Of a stretch of DNA of 38,978 nt, positions 1 through 7,977 are shown piece by piece. The notes under the pieces were generated by a model, which ran no database searches, had not been told where the DNA came from, and was given only the letters and a program-made list of their open reading frames with translations. This DNA comes from Alphaproteobacteria bacterium (GTDB taxonomy: Bacteria; Pseudomonadota; Alphaproteobacteria; CACIAM-22H2). A program made the position numbers and the translations under genes. Location of the stretch: NCBI GenBank assembly GCA_016793045.1, contig JAEUKZ010000001.1:1-38978 (forward strand), given 5' to 3'. Positions within the stretch are counted from its first letter, which is position 1. Each line of letters begins with the position of its first letter.

Positions 1-2
1 CC

Positions 3-80
3 CCCGCTGCACCGGCCCCCGCTGCTCCGCCCGTCGTCACCCCGCCGCCGGCCGGTGCCGGCACGCGGGCCACCGCCTGA
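3..80 (+). CDS. tatB: C-terminal tail of a probable TatB (partial, 5' end outside window)
   Basis: An open frame enters from the left edge and stops with TGA at 78-80. The 25 visible residues are almost only Pro, Ala, Val, Gly and Thr, with no recognisable domain. TatB proteins of alphaproteobacteria often end in such a disordered Pro/Ala-rich tail, and tatB normally lies directly before tatC, which starts 32 bases downstream. The assignment therefore rests on gene order and composition only. TatB would be the membrane-anchored subunit that with TatC forms the twin-arginine signal-peptide receptor. It could instead be the end of another Pro/Ala-rich protein. Confidence 0.5.
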   Translation, partial: PAAPAPAAPPVVTPPPAGAGTRATA

Positions 81-112
81 TCCTCACGCCCGCAGCCAGA
101 AGCTGAACAGCC

Positions 113-1042
113 GTGGCCAACAAGACCGTCACCGAGGAGGACCTCGACGACAAGAAGATGCCGCTGCTCGATCACCTGATCGAGCTGCGCCAGCGTCTGA
201 TCCATTCGATCATCGCCTTCGTCTCGGCATTCATCCTCGGCTTCTATTTCGCCAAGCCGATCTTCAATTTCCTCGCCCAGCCGCTCATCGCGACCTCGCG
301 CAGCGATCATCTCCGCACGATGATCTACACCGCGCCGCTCGAAGGGTTCATGACCCTGGTGAAGGTCGGCATGTTCGCGGGCGCGTTCCTGGCCTTTCCG
401 CTGGTGGCGATCCAGATCTGGCGCTTCGTGGCGCCCGGCCTCTATCGCCACGAAAAGCAGGCCTTCCTGCCGTTCCTGATCGCGACCCCGGTCATGTTCG
501 TGCTTGGCGCGGCGGTGGTGTTCTACGCCGTCCTGCCGGTCGGCCTGCAGTTCCTGGCGAGCTTCGAACAGCTCGTCTCGAGCGGCGGGGAAGTGGGCAT
601 CGAGTTCACGCCGAAGATGAACGAGTACCTCTCGTTCGTCATGTCGATGATCCTCGCCTTCGGCATCAGCTTCGAGCTGCCGGTGCTGCTGCTGATCCTG
701 GTGCGCATCGGCGTGCTGCAGGCCGCGACGCTCGCCGGGAAGCGGCGCTACGCGGTCGTCGGTGTCGTCGCCTTCGCCGGGATCGTCACCCCGCCCGACG
801 TGCTGAGCCAGATCGGCCTCGCGGTTCCGCTCTATCTGCTTTACGAGGCCTCGATCTGGATCGGCTACATGATCGAAAAGCGTCGCGACGCCGCCCAGGA
901 GGACGACGAGGAGGAGGCGCATGCGCAGGCCCCGTCCTCGACGCCCGCCGCGCCGCTGCCTGCCATCGCCGCTCCCGTGCCGGCTGACGTTGCGCCGCTC
1001 CGCCCGCCGGCAATCGACGAGACGGACTTCAACACGCGGTGA
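113..1042 (+). CDS. tatC: Sec-independent protein translocase subunit TatC
   Basis: Polytopic inner-membrane core of the twin-arginine translocase, which exports folded proteins and binds their RR signal peptides together with TatB. The 309-residue product has the family hallmark MPLLDHLIELRQRL near residue 16, followed by six hydrophobic segments up to about residue 250. The remaining ~55 residues form a cytoplasmic tail that starts with an acidic EEDDEEEA run and continues Ala/Pro-rich; it is longer than in E. coli TatC (258 residues). Translation starts at GTG 113 (MANKTVTEEDLD), which leaves the conserved N-terminal cytoplasmic region intact. The gene lies 32 bases after a probable tatB tail and 155 bases before serS. 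Identification is firm; only the exact start is uncertain. Confidence 0.96.
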   Translation: MANKTVTEEDLDDKKMPLLDHLIELRQRLIHSIIAFVSAFILGFYFAKPIFNFLAQPLIATSRSDHLRTMIYTAPLEGFMTLVKVGMFAGAFLAFPLVAIQIWRFVAPGLYRHEKQAFLPFLIATPVMFVLGAAVVFYAVLPVGLQFLASFEQLVSSGGEVGIEFTPKMNEYLSFVMSMILAFGISFELPVLLLILVRIGVLQAATLAGKRRYAVVGVVAFAGIVTPPDVLSQIGLAVPLYLLYEASIWIGYMIEKRRDAAQEDDEEEAHAQAPSSTPAAPLPAIAAPVPADVAPLRPPAIDETDFNTR

Positions 1043-1136
1043 GGCGAGCCGCCCGAGCGAAGGCGTGCGGCCCGGCCCCATGCCGGCCCGGCGAACCGGC
1101 ACGCTCGCCTCGCGCGATGCGCGATGCCGCGCAAGA

Positions 1137-1167
1137 TTGGACAGCCGAGTCGCGCTGACCGTATAAC
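1137..1167 (+). promoter_or_regulatory. candidate promoter of the serS-surE-pcm-nlpD operon
   Basis: TTGGAC at 1137-1142 and TATAAC at 1162-1167 are separated by 19 bases and lie about 30 bases before the serS start. The -10 is good, but the spacing is longer than the usual 16-18, so the assignment is tentative. Confidence 0.35.
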
Positions 1168-1197
1168 GGGCCGAAGTCGATTCGCTCGAGGCGGTCC

Positions 1198-2463
1198 ATG
1201 CACGACATCCGATTCATCCGCGACAATCCGCAAGCCTTCGATGCCGCACTGGCGCGCCGCGGCCTGGCGGCGGCTTCGCATCACCTGCTCGCGATGGACC
1301 ACGCGCGCCGCGCGGCGCAGACCCAGGTCCAGGACCTGCTGAAGCAGCGCAACGACGCCTCCAAGCTGATCGGCCAGGCCAAGGGCAAGGGCGAGGACGC
1401 CAGCGCCGCCATCGCCGAGGTCGCCAAGCTCAAGGACGAGATTGCAACGCTCGAACAGCAGGAACGCGACCTTGGCGCGCAGCTCGATGCCGAGCTCGCG
1501 GTGATCCCGAACCTGCCGCTCGACGACGTGCCCGAAGGGACGGACGAGACCGGCAACAAGGAAGTCCGCCGCTGGGGGGATCTGCCGAGCTTCGGCTTCA
1601 AGCCCAAGGAGCATTTCGAGCTCGGCGAGGCGCTCGGCCTGATGGATTTCGGCCGCGCGGCGAAGCTCTCCGGCGCGCGCTTCACCGTGCTGTCAGGCGC
1701 GCTCGCGCGTCTTGAGCGCGCGCTCGGCCAGTTCATGCTCGACATCCACACGCGTGAATTCGGCTACATCGAGGTGAGCCCGCCGCTCCTGGTCAACGAG
1801 CGCACGCTCTACGGTACCAACCAGCTGCCGAAGTTCCGCGAGGACCTGTTCTGGACCGGCGAACGCGCGCTGATCCCGACCGCCGAGGTGCCGCTGACCA
1901 ATCTGGTGGCGGAAGAGATCGTCGACGAGGCCAGACTGCCGCTGCGCTTCACCGCGCTGACGGCCTGCTTCCGTTCGGAGGCGGGATCGGCGGGCAAGGA
2001 CACGCGCGGCATGCTGCGCCAGCATCAGTTCTACAAGGTCGAGCTCGTCTCGATCGCGCATCCCGACCGCTCGATCGAGGAGCACGAGCGCATGACGAAA
2101 TGCGCCGAATCCGTGCTGCAGCGGCTCGGCCTGCCATACCGCGTGATGATGCTGTGCACCGGCGACATGGGCTTCGGCGCGCGCAAGACCTACGACATCG
2201 AGGTCTGGCTGCCGGGCCAGAACATGTACCGCGAGATCTCGAGCTGCTCGGTCTGCGGCGACTTCCAGGCGCGGCGGATGAACGCGCGCTTCCGGCCGGC
2301 CGAAGGCAAGGGCAACCGCTTCGTCCACACCCTCAACGGTTCGGGCATCGCGGTCGGCCGCGCGCTCATCGCCGTGCTCGAGAACTACCAGCAGGGCAAC
2401 GGCGCGATCCGCGTCCCCGACGCGCTCAAGCCGTACATGGGCGGAACCGAGGTGATTGGCTGA
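1198..2463 (+). CDS. serS: seryl-tRNA synthetase
   Basis: Cytoplasmic class II aminoacyl-tRNA synthetase that charges tRNA-Ser (and tRNA-Sec where present) with serine. The 421-residue length is normal. The first ~110 residues are the long antiparallel coiled-coil arm that grips the tRNA-Ser variable arm, rich in Ala/Lys/Glu heptads. The catalytic domain follows. Motif 2 is visible as [20 protein letters not shown] near residue 260, and motif 3 as [18 protein letters not shown] near residue 380. Start ATG 1198 ([11 protein letters not shown]) matches the conserved N terminus. The stop TGA at 2461-2463 overlaps the surE ATG by one base, so the downstream genes are probably co-translated. Confidence 0.97.
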   Translation: MHDIRFIRDNPQAFDAALARRGLAAASHHLLAMDHARRAAQTQVQDLLKQRNDASKLIGQAKGKGEDASAAIAEVAKLKDEIATLEQQERDLGAQLDAELAVIPNLPLDDVPEGTDETGNKEVRRWGDLPSFGFKPKEHFELGEALGLMDFGRAAKLSGARFTVLSGALARLERALGQFMLDIHTREFGYIEVSPPLLVNERTLYGTNQLPKFREDLFWTGERALIPTAEVPLTNLVAEEIVDEARLPLRFTALTACFRSEAGSAGKDTRGMLRQHQFYKVELVSIAHPDRSIEEHERMTKCAESVLQRLGLPYRVMMLCTGDMGFGARKTYDIEVWLPGQNMYREISSCSVCGDFQARRMNARFRPAEGKGNRFVHTLNGSGIAVGRALIAVLENYQQGNGAIRVPDALKPYMGGTEVIG

Positions 2464-3245
2464 TGTTCAACAAACCGATCGACCTTTCGAAGGCGCGCAT
2501 CCTCGTCTCCAACGACGACGGCGTGCATGCCACCGGCATCAAGATCCTGGAGCGGATCGCGCGCACGCTGTCCAAGGACGTGTGGGTGGTGGCGCCCGAG
2601 AGCGAACAGAGCGCGGTCAGCCACTCGCTCACCATCCGCCGGCCGCTGCGCATCCGGCAGAACCGCACCCGCCGCTACGTCGTCGACGGCACGCCGACCG
2701 ACTCGGTGCTGCTCGCGATCAACCACATCCTCAAGGACGACCGGCCGACGCTGTGCCTTTCCGGCATCAACCGCGGCGCCAATCTCGGCGAGGACGTGAG
2801 CTATTCGGGCACGGTTGCGGCGGCGATGGAGGCCACGATGCTCGGCGTGCCGGCGATCGCGCTGAGCCAGGTCCACACCCACGGCCATCCGGTCAAGTGG
2901 GCGACGGCCGAGCACCATGCCGCCAAGGTCATCCGCAAGCTCGCCAAGGTCGGATGGCCGGCGAACACGCTGGTCAACGTGAACTTCCCCGACGTCCTTG
3001 CCGACGCGGTCAAGGGCATCGTCGTCGCGACGCAGGGCCGCCACAAGATCGGCGACGAGCTGGTCGAGAAGTTCGATCCGCGCGGCGTGCCTTATTACTG
3101 GGTCGGCGCCATGCGCAAGGAGGACGCGACGCGCAAGGGCAGCGACATCGCCGCGTGCCAGGATGGCTACATCACCGTCACGCCGCTCTATCTCGACATG
3201 ACGCACCGGCCGACCATGCGCCGGCTCGCCGCGGCGTTGAAGTGA
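2463..3245 (+). CDS. surE: 5'/3'-nucleotidase SurE
   Basis: Cytoplasmic metal-dependent nucleoside monophosphate phosphatase of the survival protein E family. The product has 260 residues. The metal-binding ILVSNDDGVHATGI motif lies at about residues 12-25, the substrate loop GTPTDSVLLAI near residue 78, and the conserved SGINRGANLGEDVSYSGTV stretch near residue 100. The ATG at 2463 overlaps the serS stop (TGATG), and the stop TGA at 3243-3245 overlaps the GTG start of pcm. The surE-pcm-nlpD order is an old conserved arrangement in proteobacteria, linked in E. coli to stationary-phase survival and protein repair. Confidence 0.97.
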   Translation: MFNKPIDLSKARILVSNDDGVHATGIKILERIARTLSKDVWVVAPESEQSAVSHSLTIRRPLRIRQNRTRRYVVDGTPTDSVLLAINHILKDDRPTLCLSGINRGANLGEDVSYSGTVAAAMEATMLGVPAIALSQVHTHGHPVKWATAEHHAAKVIRKLAKVGWPANTLVNVNFPDVLADAVKGIVVATQGRHKIGDELVEKFDPRGVPYYWVGAMRKEDATRKGSDIAACQDGYITVTPLYLDMTHRPTMRRLAAALK

Positions 3246-3898
3246 GCACGCCGAACCACAAGATCCGGCTGCTGCTCGAACTCCGCGGGACGGGAGTGAC
3301 CGATACCCGTGTCCTGTCCGCCATCGAACGGGTGCCGCGCGAGATCTTCGTGCCGGCGGCGCTGCGCGACCGCGCCTACGAGAACACCCCGCTGCCGATC
3401 GGCCTCGGCCAGACCTTGAGCCAGCCGACCGTGGTCGGCCTGATGACCCAGGCGCTCGAGCTGCAGCCGAAGTCGAAGGTGCTGGAGATCGGCACCGGCA
3501 GCGGCTACCAGACTTCGGTTCTCGCGCTGCTGGCGCGACGCGTCTACACGATCGAGCGCCATCGGCCGCTGCTCGGCGAGGCCGAGAAGCGCTTCCGCCA
3601 GATGTCGATCCACAACGTCACCTCGCGCTTCGGTGACGGCTGGAAGGGCTGGCCGGAGCTTGCGCCGTTCGAGCGAATCATCGTAACCGCTGCTCCGGAG
3701 GAGGTTCCGCAGGCGCTGCTCGACCAGCTCGCGCCCGGCGGGATCATGGTGATTCCGGTCGGTCCCGCGGGCGACCAGCGCCTGCTGCGCATCCGCCGCG
3801 GCGAGGCCGACCTGCTGTTCACGACGGAAGAGCTGACGATGGTGCGCTTCGTCCCGCTGGTGGAGGGGATGCCCGACGCCGCGGAGGGAGGACGATGA
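3242..3898 (+). CDS. pcm: protein-L-isoaspartate O-methyltransferase
   Basis: Uses S-adenosylmethionine to methylate abnormal L-isoaspartyl residues, which allows damaged proteins to be repaired. The 218-residue product has the PCMT signature GLGQTLSQPTVVGLMTQAL near residue 57 and the SAM-binding motif I VLEIGTGSGYQTSVLALLA near residue 80, followed by the acidic motif ERHRPL. The chosen GTG start at 3242 overlaps the surE stop by four bases (GTGA) and gives an N terminus (STPNHKIRLLLELRGTGV) that aligns with the family. This implies translational coupling to surE. The nlpD ATG begins one base after the pcm stop. Confidence 0.95.
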   Translation: MSTPNHKIRLLLELRGTGVTDTRVLSAIERVPREIFVPAALRDRAYENTPLPIGLGQTLSQPTVVGLMTQALELQPKSKVLEIGTGSGYQTSVLALLARRVYTIERHRPLLGEAEKRFRQMSIHNVTSRFGDGWKGWPELAPFERIIVTAAPEEVPQALLDQLAPGGIMVIPVGPAGDQRLLRIRRGEADLLFTTEELTMVRFVPLVEGMPDAAEGGR

Positions 3899-3899
3899 C

Positions 3900-4790
3900 A
3901 TGACTGCTGCGAGCGGGTTGCGCGCGGGCGCCTTGGTCCTGGCGCTGGTGGTGCTTGCGGGCTGCGTGCCCGAGAACTATCTGCGCACGCGCAGTCAGCC
4001 CGCCGGCGCCGCGCCGACGGCGCAGGAGGTCGTCGTGCGTTCGGGCGAAAGCCTTTCGGTCATCGCCCAGCGCCAGGGCGTCTCGACGCGCGCCATGGCG
4101 GAAGCCAACAATCTGCGCCCGCCCTATGTCGTCCGCCCCGGCCAGCGGCTGACCGTCCCGCGCGGCGACGCGCCGCGCCCGGCCGAGCCGTCAGCGGCCG
4201 CACGCGCCGCATCCCCGCCGGCGAGCGGCGCCGACGCGCCGCCGAGCGCACCGAGCGGCGATCGCGTCGAGCGGCAGACCCTGGCGCCGCCATCGTCAGC
4301 GCCGCCGGCGGCGCGGAACGGCCGCACGGCGTCACCTGACCCGCGATCGGAACCGGCGCCGGCCGCTGCGGCGCCGGCAAGCGACGACAGCGGCGCCACG
4401 CCGCCGCGCGCCGGCCGTCTGTTCGCGTGGCCGCTGCAGGGCAACATCGTCTCGGATTTCGGGCCGAAGCCGGGCGGCCTGCACAACGACGGCATCAACA
4501 TCGCGGCGGCGCGCAACACCCCGATCCGCGCCGCCGAGAACGGGGTCGTCGTCTATGCCGGAAACGAGCTCCGCGGCTTCGGCAACCTGCTGCTGGTCCG
4601 CCACGCCGACGGCTGGGTCACCGCCTACGGCCACTGCGAGCAGCTGCTCGTGCGCCGCGGCGCCCAGGTCCGGCGCGGCCAGGTGATCGCGCGGGTGGGA
4701 TCGAGCGGCAACGTCCGCACGCCGCAGCTCCATTTCGAGGTGCGGCGCGGAACGCGGCCGGTCAACCCGAACGAGTATCTGGAGCGCTGA
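3900..4790 (+). CDS. nlpD: NlpD-type LysM/LytM (M23-like) lipoprotein, probably non-catalytic
   Basis: Predicted envelope lipoprotein that regulates cell-wall amidases during division. The 296-residue product has a signal peptide ending in the lipobox LAGC (Cys22). A LysM peptidoglycan-binding domain spans about residues 43-87 (VRSGESLSVIAQRQGVSTRA). A long Ala/Pro/Ser-rich linker follows to about residue 175, then a C-terminal LytM/M23 fold. The zinc site is degenerate: where active enzymes have HxGxD this protein has NDGIN, and the HLH motif is QLH. E. coli NlpD is similarly degenerate and acts as an activator of AmiC, so an amidase-activator role is inferred. It is the last gene of the serS-surE-pcm-nlpD chain and converges on the ATPase gene seven bases away. 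Confidence 0.9.
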   Translation: MTAASGLRAGALVLALVVLAGCVPENYLRTRSQPAGAAPTAQEVVVRSGESLSVIAQRQGVSTRAMAEANNLRPPYVVRPGQRLTVPRGDAPRPAEPSAAARAASPPASGADAPPSAPSGDRVERQTLAPPSSAPPAARNGRTASPDPRSEPAPAAAAPASDDSGATPPRAGRLFAWPLQGNIVSDFGPKPGGLHNDGINIAAARNTPIRAAENGVVVYAGNELRGFGNLLLVRHADGWVTAYGHCEQLLVRRGAQVRRGQVIARVGSSGNVRTPQLHFEVRRGTRPVNPNEYLER

Positions 4791-4796
4791 GCGCGT

Positions 4797-5654
4797 TCAG
4801 CCGATGCGCGTGCCGTGCCGGCCGGCGAGGTCCTGGATGAACTGCCAGGCAACGCGGCCCGAGCGCGAGCCGCGCGTGACCGACCATTCGTTGGCCTCGT
4901 GTTCGATGGTCGCGCGGTCGACCGCGATGCCGTAGCGCCGCGCATAGCCCTCGACCATCGCGAAGTAGGTGTCCTGGTCGCAGTGGTGGAAGCCGAGCCA
5001 CAGGCCGAAGCGGTCCGACAGCGAGACCTTCTCCTCGACCGCCTCGCCGGGGTTGATTGCGGTCGAGCGCTCGTTCTCGATCATGTCGCGAGCCATCAGG
5101 TGGCGCCGGTTCGAGGTGGCGTAGAACACCACATTGGTCGGCCGCCCCTCGACGCCGCCCTCGAGCACCGCCTTGAGCGACTTGTACGCGGTGTCCTCGG
5201 CGTCGAAGGACAGGTCGTCGCAGAACAGCACGAAGCGCCGCTGCGAGCCGCGCAGGACCTGGAGCAGGGCGGGCAGGGTCGGGATGTCCTCGCGGTGGAT
5301 CTCGACCAGTGCGAGCGCCTTGGGCGTGGCCTCGTTGATCGCCGCATGGATCGACTTCACGAGCGAACTCTTGCCCATGCCGCGCGCACCCCACAGCAGC
5401 GCGTTGTTGGCCGGCAGCCCGTCGGCGAACCGGCGGGTGTTGTCGAGGAGGATGTCGCGCTGCCGCTCGATCCCGCGCAGCAGGTCGAGATCGACGCGGT
5501 TGACCTCCGCGATCGCCTGCAGGCGATGGCCGTCGGCATGCCAGACGAAGGCGTCGGCACTCGACAGATCGTTCCGGGGCGGCGGCGGCGGGGCGAGGCG
5601 GTCGAGCGCGTCGGCGACGCGGGTGAGCAGCGATTCGAGGTGGGCGGGGTCCAT
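4797..5654 (-). CDS. DUF815-family AAA ATPase
   Basis: A 285-residue P-loop ATPase of the DUF815 family, common in alphaproteobacteria but of unknown cellular function. Walker A is GARGMGKSS at residues 89-97, and a Walker B-like FVLFCDDLSFD lies near residue 145. Typical family stretches such as the VDLDLLRGIERQRDILLDNTRRF region before the P-loop are present. The family often sits near nlpD/yajC in this clade, as here. A good promoter (TTGACC, 16 bases, TAAGGT) lies just upstream of the ATG on the minus strand, so it is transcribed apart from the flanking plus-strand operons. The molecular target cannot be read from the sequence. Confidence 0.9.
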   Translation of the reverse strand: MDPAHLESLLTRVADALDRLAPPPPPRNDLSSADAFVWHADGHRLQAIAEVNRVDLDLLRGIERQRDILLDNTRRFADGLPANNALLWGARGMGKSSLVKSIHAAINEATPKALALVEIHREDIPTLPALLQVLRGSQRRFVLFCDDLSFDAEDTAYKSLKAVLEGGVEGRPTNVVFYATSNRRHLMARDMIENERSTAINPGEAVEEKVSLSDRFGLWLGFHHCDQDTYFAMVEGYARRYGIAVDRATIEHEANEWSVTRGSRSGRVAWQFIQDLAGRHGTRIG

Positions 5655-5684
5655 GAGGGGCCGGCAAAGCGTTGGAAAGTCGCG

Positions 5685-5712
5685 ACCTTAGCAGGCGCCG
5701 GGCGGCGGTCAA
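5685..5712 (-). promoter_or_regulatory. promoter of the DUF815 ATPase gene
   Basis: On the minus strand TTGACC (5712-5707) is followed after 16 bases by TAAGGT (5690-5685). The predicted start of transcription is about 25 bases before the ATG at 5654. It is divergent from, and close to, the yajC promoter. Confidence 0.55.
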
Positions 5713-5729
5713 CGCCATGTCGGCAAGCG

Positions 5730-5757
5730 TTGCATTTCCGCCCCTGGCCGGTATAGT
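5730..5757 (+). promoter_or_regulatory. promoter of the yajC-secD-secF operon
   Basis: TTGCAT at 5730-5735 and TATAGT at 5752-5757 are separated by 16 bases. The predicted transcript starts near 5764 and has a leader of about 42 bases that contains a hairpin directly before the yajC start codon. Confidence 0.55.
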
Positions 5758-5780
5758 CCGCCCGCGTCCGGGGGCCCTCC

Positions 5781-5803
5781 GCTCCCGGGGATCGGGAGCT
5801 TTT
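5781..5803 (+). promoter_or_regulatory. hairpin covering the yajC ribosome-binding site
   Basis: GCTCCCG (5781-5787) pairs perfectly with CGGGAGC (5793-5799) across the loop GGGAT, and TTTT follows at 5800-5803. The only Shine-Dalgarno-like sequence for yajC, GGGAG at 5794-5798, lies inside the 3' arm, seven bases before the ATG at 5806. The element could block ribosome access or act as a weak intrinsic terminator. The pairing is visible in the sequence; the regulatory role is inferred. Confidence 0.5.
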
Positions 5804-5805
5804 GC

Positions 5806-6348
5806 ATGTTTTCATCGCCCGCTTTTGCCCAGGCCGCCGGTGGTGCGCCGGGCGGTTTCGATATCATCGCGCTCGCGCCGTTGGTGCTGATCTTCGTCGT
5901 CTTCTACTTCCTGATCATCCGGCCGCAGCAGAAGAAGATGAAAGACCACAAGGCGATGATTGAGGCGCTGCGCCGCGGCGACCGCATCGTCACGTCGGGC
6001 GGCATCATCGGCACGGTGACCAAGATCATCGACGATCGCGAGATGGCACTGGAGGTCGCCGACGGCGTGCGCGTCAAGGTGCTGCGCAGCATGGTCGCGG
6101 AGGTTCTTGCGCGGACCGGGGCACCCGATGCCAAGGACGCCAAGGAAGAGAAGAAGTCGAGCGAGCCGGACTTCTACAAGGTGCTCGGCGTCAAGAGCAG
6201 CGCCACGGTGGCCGAGATCGACGCCGCCTTCGCGCCGAAGTCCGACGACCCGAAGGCCGTCGAGGCCTACGACACGCTCAAGGATCCCGTGAAGCGCAAA
6301 CTCTACGACTCGCTCGGCCACGATCAGTACGTGAGCCGCATTCGCTGA
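5806..6348 (+). CDS. yajC: YajC, Sec translocon accessory subunit, with a C-terminal HPD-less J-like domain
   Basis: YajC is a small inner-membrane partner of SecD-SecF in the Sec translocon. Residues 1-18 are short and periplasmic, a single membrane segment spans about 20-38, and the conserved YajC domain (RPQQKKMKDHKAMIEAL, then GDRIVTSGGIIGTV) runs to about residue 100. This protein has 180 residues where YajC usually has 90-130. After a charged linker (about 105-120), residues 122-172 read DFYKVLGVKSSATVAEIDAAF, then EAYDTLKDPVKRKLYDSLGH. These are the beginning and end of a DnaJ J-domain, with about 15 residues missing in the middle, including the HPD tripeptide needed to stimulate Hsp70. 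The operon continues 27 bases later with secD. The YajC call is firm; the J-like reading is by eye. Confidence 0.93.
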   Translation: MFSSPAFAQAAGGAPGGFDIIALAPLVLIFVVFYFLIIRPQQKKMKDHKAMIEALRRGDRIVTSGGIIGTVTKIIDDREMALEVADGVRVKVLRSMVAEVLARTGAPDAKDAKEEKKSSEPDFYKVLGVKSSATVAEIDAAFAPKSDDPKAVEAYDTLKDPVKRKLYDSLGHDQYVSRIR

Positions 6349-6375
6349 TCGTCGAGGGTCACGGAGCGCAAGGTC

Positions 6376-7953
6376 ATGCTGCAGATCCCACGCTGGCGCG
6401 TCATCGTCGTGGCACTCGTCTGCCTGATCGGGGCGATCTACGCGGTGCCGAGCTTTTTGAGCCGGGACTTCGCCGACTCGCTGCCGCGCTGGGCGCCGCG
6501 CCAGCAGGTGACGCTTGGACTTGACCTCCAGGGCGGCTCGCATCTGCTCCTCGAGGTCGACTTCCAGGCGGTGATTCGCGACCGCATCCGCAACATCGAG
6601 GACGGCATCCGCGCCTCGATGCGCCAGGCCCGCATCGCGATCTCGCCGCCGCAGGCCGACGGAACGTCCGGCGTCACGGTCCGCATCCGCGACCCGGCCC
6701 AGCTCGAGGCGGCCCGCAATGCGCTGCGCGATCTCGACCGCACGGCCCAGCTCGTCTCCGGCCCAGACCAGACGATCGCGCTGCGGTTCAATGAGCAGGC
6801 GCTGCTCGAAGAGCGCCGCCGTGCGGTGTCGCAGTCGGTCGAAATCGTCCGCCGACGCATCGACGAAACCGGCGCGCGCGACCCGACCATCCAGGTCCAG
6901 GGCCAGGACCGCATCCTGGTGCAGCTTCCCGGCGTGCGCGACCCGGAGCGCATCAAGGGCCTCCTCGGCCGCACCGCCAAGCTGAACTTCCATCTGCTCG
7001 ACACGCAGAACACGCCGGCCGACGTCGCCGCAGGCCGCGCGCCGGGCAGCATCGTTCTGCCGGGCGATCGCGATGCCGGCGGCGGCCCGCAGCAATACGT
7101 GGTGCTGCGGCGGATCAACGTCGCCGGCGAGCGGCTGACCGATGCCCAGCCGGGCCAGAACGGCCAGACCGGGGAGTGGATCGTCAATTTCACCTTCGAC
7201 GGCGCCGGCTCGCGCCAGTTCGCCGATACGACGCGCGAGAATGTCGGCCGGCCGCTGGCGATCGTGCTCGACAACAAGGTGATCAGCGCGCCCGTGATTC
7301 GCGAGCCGATCCTCGGCGGCCGCGGCCAGATTTCCGGCAGCTTCACCGCCGCGACGGCATCGGATCTCGCCGTGCTGCTGCGCGCCGGCGCCCTGCCTGC
7401 GCCGCTGACCGTGATCGAGGAACGCACGGTCGGCCCCGATCTCGGCGCCGATTCGATCCGCGCCGGCGCGATCGCCATTTCGATCGGCTTCGTTCTGATC
7501 GCGGTGCTGATCGTCGCCGGGTACGGTCTGTTCGGCATGATCGCCAACGTGGCCCTGATCCTCAACATCCTGTTCACGCTGTCGATCATGGCGATGATCG
7601 ACGCGACGCTGACGCTGCCCGGTCTTGCGGGCATGGTCCTCGGCCTCGCCATGTCGGTCGATGCCAACGTGCTGGTCTATGAGCGAATGCGCGAAGAGGC
7701 GGCAGCGGGACGATCGCCGTTCCCGGCGGTCGACGTCGCGTTCCAGCGCGCCTTCATCACCATCCTCGATTCCAACCTGACGACGCTGATCGCGGCGGTG
7801 TTCCTCTATGCGTTCGCGAGCGGTCCGGTGCGCGGCTTCGCGGTCACGCTGGCGATCGGCATCATCTGCTCGATGTTCACCGCGGTGACCGTGACGCGGA
7901 TGCTGATCGTCGGCTGGCTGTTCTGGCGCCGGCCCAAGCAGCTGCCGATCTGA
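6376..7953 (+). CDS. secD: protein translocase subunit SecD
   Basis: Large polytopic membrane protein that with SecF uses the proton gradient to pull preproteins out of the SecYEG channel on the periplasmic side. The 525-residue product has one N-terminal membrane segment (about 7-27), the LGLDLQGGSHLLLEVD motif (about 48-63) and a long periplasmic P1 region. The RND-type membrane bundle begins near residue 360, with GLAMSVDANVLVYERMREE near residue 423. The length fits alphaproteobacterial SecD. It sits between yajC and secF (24-base gap), as expected for one operon. Start ATG 6376 (MLQIPRWRVIVV) is well placed. Confidence 0.97.
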   Translation: MLQIPRWRVIVVALVCLIGAIYAVPSFLSRDFADSLPRWAPRQQVTLGLDLQGGSHLLLEVDFQAVIRDRIRNIEDGIRASMRQARIAISPPQADGTSGVTVRIRDPAQLEAARNALRDLDRTAQLVSGPDQTIALRFNEQALLEERRRAVSQSVEIVRRRIDETGARDPTIQVQGQDRILVQLPGVRDPERIKGLLGRTAKLNFHLLDTQNTPADVAAGRAPGSIVLPGDRDAGGGPQQYVVLRRINVAGERLTDAQPGQNGQTGEWIVNFTFDGAGSRQFADTTRENVGRPLAIVLDNKVISAPVIREPILGGRGQISGSFTAATASDLAVLLRAGALPAPLTVIEERTVGPDLGADSIRAGAIAISIGFVLIAVLIVAGYGLFGMIANVALILNILFTLSIMAMIDATLTLPGLAGMVLGLAMSVDANVLVYERMREEAAAGRSPFPAVDVAFQRAFITILDSNLTTLIAAVFLYAFASGPVRGFAVTLAIGIICSMFTAVTVTRMLIVGWLFWRRPKQLPI

Positions 7954-7977
7954 GCCGACGGCGAACGGAGACCTCTC

